This document shows positions 60,878-64,000 of a stretch of DNA of 64,000 nucleotides, piece after piece (positions within the stretch are counted from its first letter, which is position 1; each line of letters starts with the position of its first letter). The DNA comes from Cryptomeria japonica (taxonomy: Eukaryota; Streptophyta; Pinopsida; Cupressales; Cupressaceae). The notes beneath the pieces were generated by a model. That model was not told the DNA's origin. It searched no databases and worked only from the letters and a program-made list of their open reading frames with translations. A program made the position numbers and the translations under genes. The stretch covers positions 522,845,637 to 522,909,636 of the forward strand of contig NC_081414.1 in the NCBI RefSeq assembly GCF_030272615.1, read 5' to 3'.

Positions 60878-61859
60878 GTGCATATGGAGTTCTTATCTTA
60901 TTTTGCTAATTCAATTTCGAATTACATTAAAGATGCTCATGATGTTTCCTTTCATGCATATGATGATAATTTAGTTCTCCCTTCATTCATAGATATGGTT
61001 TACCCTCTCCCAAAATTGATCTCATTAATAAGGACACATTGGTGTAAAAAGGGAATATGGACACTTTTTTCGAAGATCTCCCTCCTAAAGATGAATCTTT
61101 AGAGAATTGTCTTTCTTCTTCTCCTAAAAAGTACCTCCCTCATAAGGATCATTTGGTGCAAGAGGATGATATTATGGCTACTTATCCTAGTGATACCATA
61201 CCTTCTTTTCATGATCTTCCCTCTATTGATGAAGCATTCATTACATATGATAGTCCCTTTCCTAATCATAAATATGCCTTAGAACAAGAAGATGAAATTA
61301 TTAGCAATTTTCTTGATTCTCTTCTTTCTCAAGATGTATCCTTAGAGAAAAAAGAACCCAATCAAGTCAATACCATTCATTCTTCTATTTATGAGACACC
61401 TAAACCTAACAAACCTCCTAATATCCTAAAAGTTGCAAAATACATATGTGAAAGAGATGTTATGGAGAGACAACTAGAACAAAAATATGGGTCCAAAATA
61501 CATCAAACATTCAATGCTTGTGTCAAAAAGAAAGATCCTAATATTCTTCTCACTTCTCTTTCTCCCCCCTCTCACCCTAAGAATGACATTGATAAGAATC
61601 TTGTTGATAATATCCATGGTATCTTAGCAAAGATCTCCCTTTGGGACTTGATTCAAACTTCCCCATTGATCTAAGAAGCCTTTGATAAAGTGGTTCCTCA
61701 TCATTCTTCTAAACCAAATGATATCACATTCTCACAAGATGAAGTGCCTTCTATAGAAGTTAAAAATAGAGATGACCCCCTTATGATTACTTCTTGCATT
61801 TATGAACAAAAGATAAGAAGTACTTTAACTGATAATGGGTCTGCTCTTAACATTTATTT
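60878..61859 (+). pseudogene. Element E gag-pol linker and start of protease, truncated
   Basis: Pieces at 60,878-61,102 and 61,057-61,856 are acidic and Pro/Ser-rich, with PSFHDLPSIDEAFITY early on. Later come ILAKISLWDLIQTSPLI, which matches the helix before the protease in these polyproteins, and a protease active-site loop STLTDNGSALNIY at about 61,820-61,857 (DNG where DGG is usual). A stop lies at 61,672. The protease breaks off after Leu-Asn-Ile-Tyr, where unrelated sequence begins. No typical gag core is visible upstream, so gag may have been lost. Confidence 0.6.
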
Positions 61860-62051
61860 TTGATTAAGGAAAAATAGGTTTTAAGGGACCCAAAACCCAC
61901 TTACAAATCATAAAGAAAGCATTAGAGAAGTAAGAAAGGATAAAATGAAGAAAGAAAGGAAGTAAACAATCAGCACAAAAGGCTACAGCCAGAGAAAAGT
62001 ACAACAAAAGACCAGCAAGATACTGGCACACCTAAAAAAAAACTAGAACAT

Positions 62052-63789
62052 CTAGGTGAAAATATTTATGGTCTCCTTAGCATCCTTGACAAGCATCATC
62101 ATTACATTTGTTGCCTCTTTAAGGTCTTTACTTTCCTGCACCTGTTGATTACCTTTAGTCTTCAACTCCAACTCTTTAGCATTTTTCCTAGTTCTGCATC
62201 TGGAAGAATGCTGGACAGAGCTAGAACTCGACTCATCATCAACAATCATAGTATCTTTGTTCTACTTATCCTCTCTAGGAAGGCAACCAATGCATTCATA
62301 TTTTGGGAAGTCACCTTCATCACAGCCAAGCTATGCTCCATGATTTTCCTTAGAGCACTCTCAGTTTTTTGAACCCTATTGTTTATCAGTTCATAATCGG
62401 GCTCACCCTTTTCTTTGAAAGTCCTCACCACATCCTCTAGGTGCTTCACATCTCCCTTATGATCTCACCCTTTGACCAGTCTGAAATATCTTTTTCATCC
62501 TCTTCTTCACTATTATCCTCAAAATTTTCCTCTTTTCCTTTATCATTAATATCCTTAACCACATTATCAATTTTGAGCTCTAGCTCTCTTTGTCTTTCTT
62601 GAATGTTGGTAGTATTATCAACCACCCACTTCTGGAACTTAAAATTTTCCAGAGAGTTGTTTCTAACAACATTCAAAATAATATCTGCATCCTCCATGTC
62701 CTGGGCAGAATCCTTAGGCCTAGGGTTGCCCTCCTCCATATTATTCTAAATATCATCCCTATTGTCCATATCATAGGGACTCTCCTTCTCTGACTCATCA
62801 AAATCCTCTTTACCCTACTCATTATCATTGTCTACTTTTTCACCCTCCACCTCCTTCTCCACCTCCTTTTCCTGCTCCTACTCAGGATCAGCCGTCTCTT
62901 CAACGTCTTCTTCAACTTTCTTACTAACCCTCAATTTCTTTTTAGGGGGAGGATTGGTAGAATCCTTATCAGACTCAAAACTGTCATCATCCTCAAAGAT
63001 ATGGGAACTCTCCACAAGGGGATCATCCTTATTGGCCTTAACTTTATCCTTAAGATACTCATAAATTAACAGAATAAGACCTTGGTGGGCAATGGGGTAG
63101 GAATTGGGTTTCTTAGCATGGTTAGCCAGACTGTCATTAAGGGAGGAGGCCAGATAGAAGGGAAGAGATATCTTAGAACCATGGTGAAAGTGATTAAGGA
63201 TAACAAAGTGATAATTATAGACTTTCGAGAGCCTACCATCAACAGTAAGATAATCCATTAACACTTTCAACATTTTCTGCCAAAAGGAGTTTACCTAGTT
63301 AGGGAGATAATAGGAAATATTATCCTTTTTGGCAAGGCGAGCTCTTTCTTCTTTGTTCTTGGGGAAATTTTTGATGGCTTCCACCGAGAACTTATGATCT
63401 CTATAAAAATTGATGCCATCCTTCTACAAACCAGTCACCTCGGCCACCAAATCTTCATCCACTCTCTAGGTCTGACCAAATAGAGTAACTCTGTTATTTT
63501 TCCAACACTTGGAAAACCCATGGGAAATGAGCTTCTTGCTCCCATGCAATTTCTCCATATAATCAGTGAAGCCATTTTTATGCAGCCTTCTCCAAATTTT
63601 CCTTTCACCCTTCCAACTATCATAGCTAGTGGGCTCATTAAGGTTGAGATTTCCACCCATAATGGAGAAGCAGTTCAAATCAAAACCCTTAGGGAAGCAC
63701 AAACTAACCAGATGCTGAAGAACAAAGAAGTTGGAATCGAAAACCAAGGTAATTATCTTGTTTTTCAAGTAGCCCTTTAAAACATGCAA
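62052..63789 (-). pseudogene. Minus-strand gene relic of unknown function (transposon-borne type)
   Basis: One minus frame runs from about 63,789 to 62,446 with point stops, then two one-base shifts carry it to 62,052. The N-terminal part reads NLNLNEPTSYDSWKGERKIW, then RRLHKNGFTDYMEKLHGSKK, VDEDLVAEVTGL, FYRDHKFSVEAI and YNYHFVILNHFHHGSKISLP, which looks globular. The middle is very acidic with a basic PPPKKKLR patch. The C-terminal part is a charged helix (NIQERQRELELKIDNVVKDI). The plan of globular head, acidic linker and coiled tail recalls the U3 ORF of element B and the antisense gene of element A, but I see no direct sequence match. The family is not identified. Confidence 0.55.
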
Positions 63790-64000
63790 ATTAACCTAGT
63801 ACTTAATATAATAAGGCCTTTCACACCTCTATTCATTAATGTGACGCCTGAGATAGGTCATCATCTAACAATCCCCCTCTCCAAACTCTGTCATTGAAGT
63901 CCAAACCAAAAAGGGTAATGATGAGATTAATATGTACCATTGATCCTATCATAAAATAATTGCTCTTGAACTTTGTTCTTACATGATGACTCTCCGATAT
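63790..64000. other. Right window edge
   Basis: No feature recognised; probably 5' flank of the minus-strand relic, which could extend beyond the window. Confidence 0.35.

Noticed and set aside
61860-62051. LINE insertion at the end of element E
   Set aside because: The junction has only a five-T run, no convincing poly-A tail, and no LINE endonuclease or RT is seen.

Overview
The window looks like nuclear DNA of a seed plant with a large, repeat-rich genome, probably a gymnosperm. This is inferred from very low gene density, long AT-rich spacers, nested and heavily mutated LTR retrotransposons of plant type, and a plant-specific PLAC8 gene. The species cannot be named from sequence alone. 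There are no bacterial-style operons, rRNA genes or convincing tRNA genes.

Layout. (1) About 1-16,963: a decayed Ty3/gypsy element of Tat type on the + strand, here called A. It runs gag, protease, a G-patch-like segment, RT, RNase H, a second archaeal-type RNase H, and integrase. A solo LTR with a perfect 5-bp target duplication splits the integrase (9,258-10,440). Between integrase and the 3' LTR lies an antisense gene relic with a plant mobile domain. (2) 16,964-23,565: AT-rich spacer, tandem repeats ending in polypyrimidine tracts, a 923-bp inverted-repeat DNA transposon with a 4-bp target duplication, and about 2.2 kb of CT-rich low-complexity sequence. (3) 23,566-24,478 (-): the only intact host gene seen, a four-exon PLAC8/cell-number-regulator protein of 209 aa. 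(4) 26,102-56,229: a large non-coding, LARD-like LTR element on the - strand (C), with LTRs of about 3.9 kb, a Met-type primer site and a nearly perfect target duplication. Nested inside it are a gypsy element with giant LTRs (B, 30,622-48,528) and a solo LTR (D, 52,392-53,468, TSD GGAAT). (5) 56,230-64,000: a gag relic (58,288-58,906), the 5' half of another gypsy element (E, LTR 58,907-59,945) and an unidentified minus-strand gene relic (62,052-63,789).

The most unusual object is element B. Each LTR is about 5.8-6.0 kb and carries two things upstream of its TATA box. The first is an array of about 15-16 palindromes, each centred on TTTAAA (or TTTTAAAA) and spaced about 48 bp apart. Their arms differ between units but stay self-complementary. 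The second is a single-frame ORF of about 1,200 codons, now broken by point stops, that matches no family I recognise. B also appears to have its second RNase H domain between protease and RT rather than after RT.

Element A, element B and the minus-strand locus at 62-63.8 kb each carry a non-retroviral gene, so gene-carrying retroelements are a theme of this region. All retroelement coding regions are broken, so any activity now would depend on intact relatives elsewhere. Coordinates of LTR ends and pseudogene limits were read by eye.
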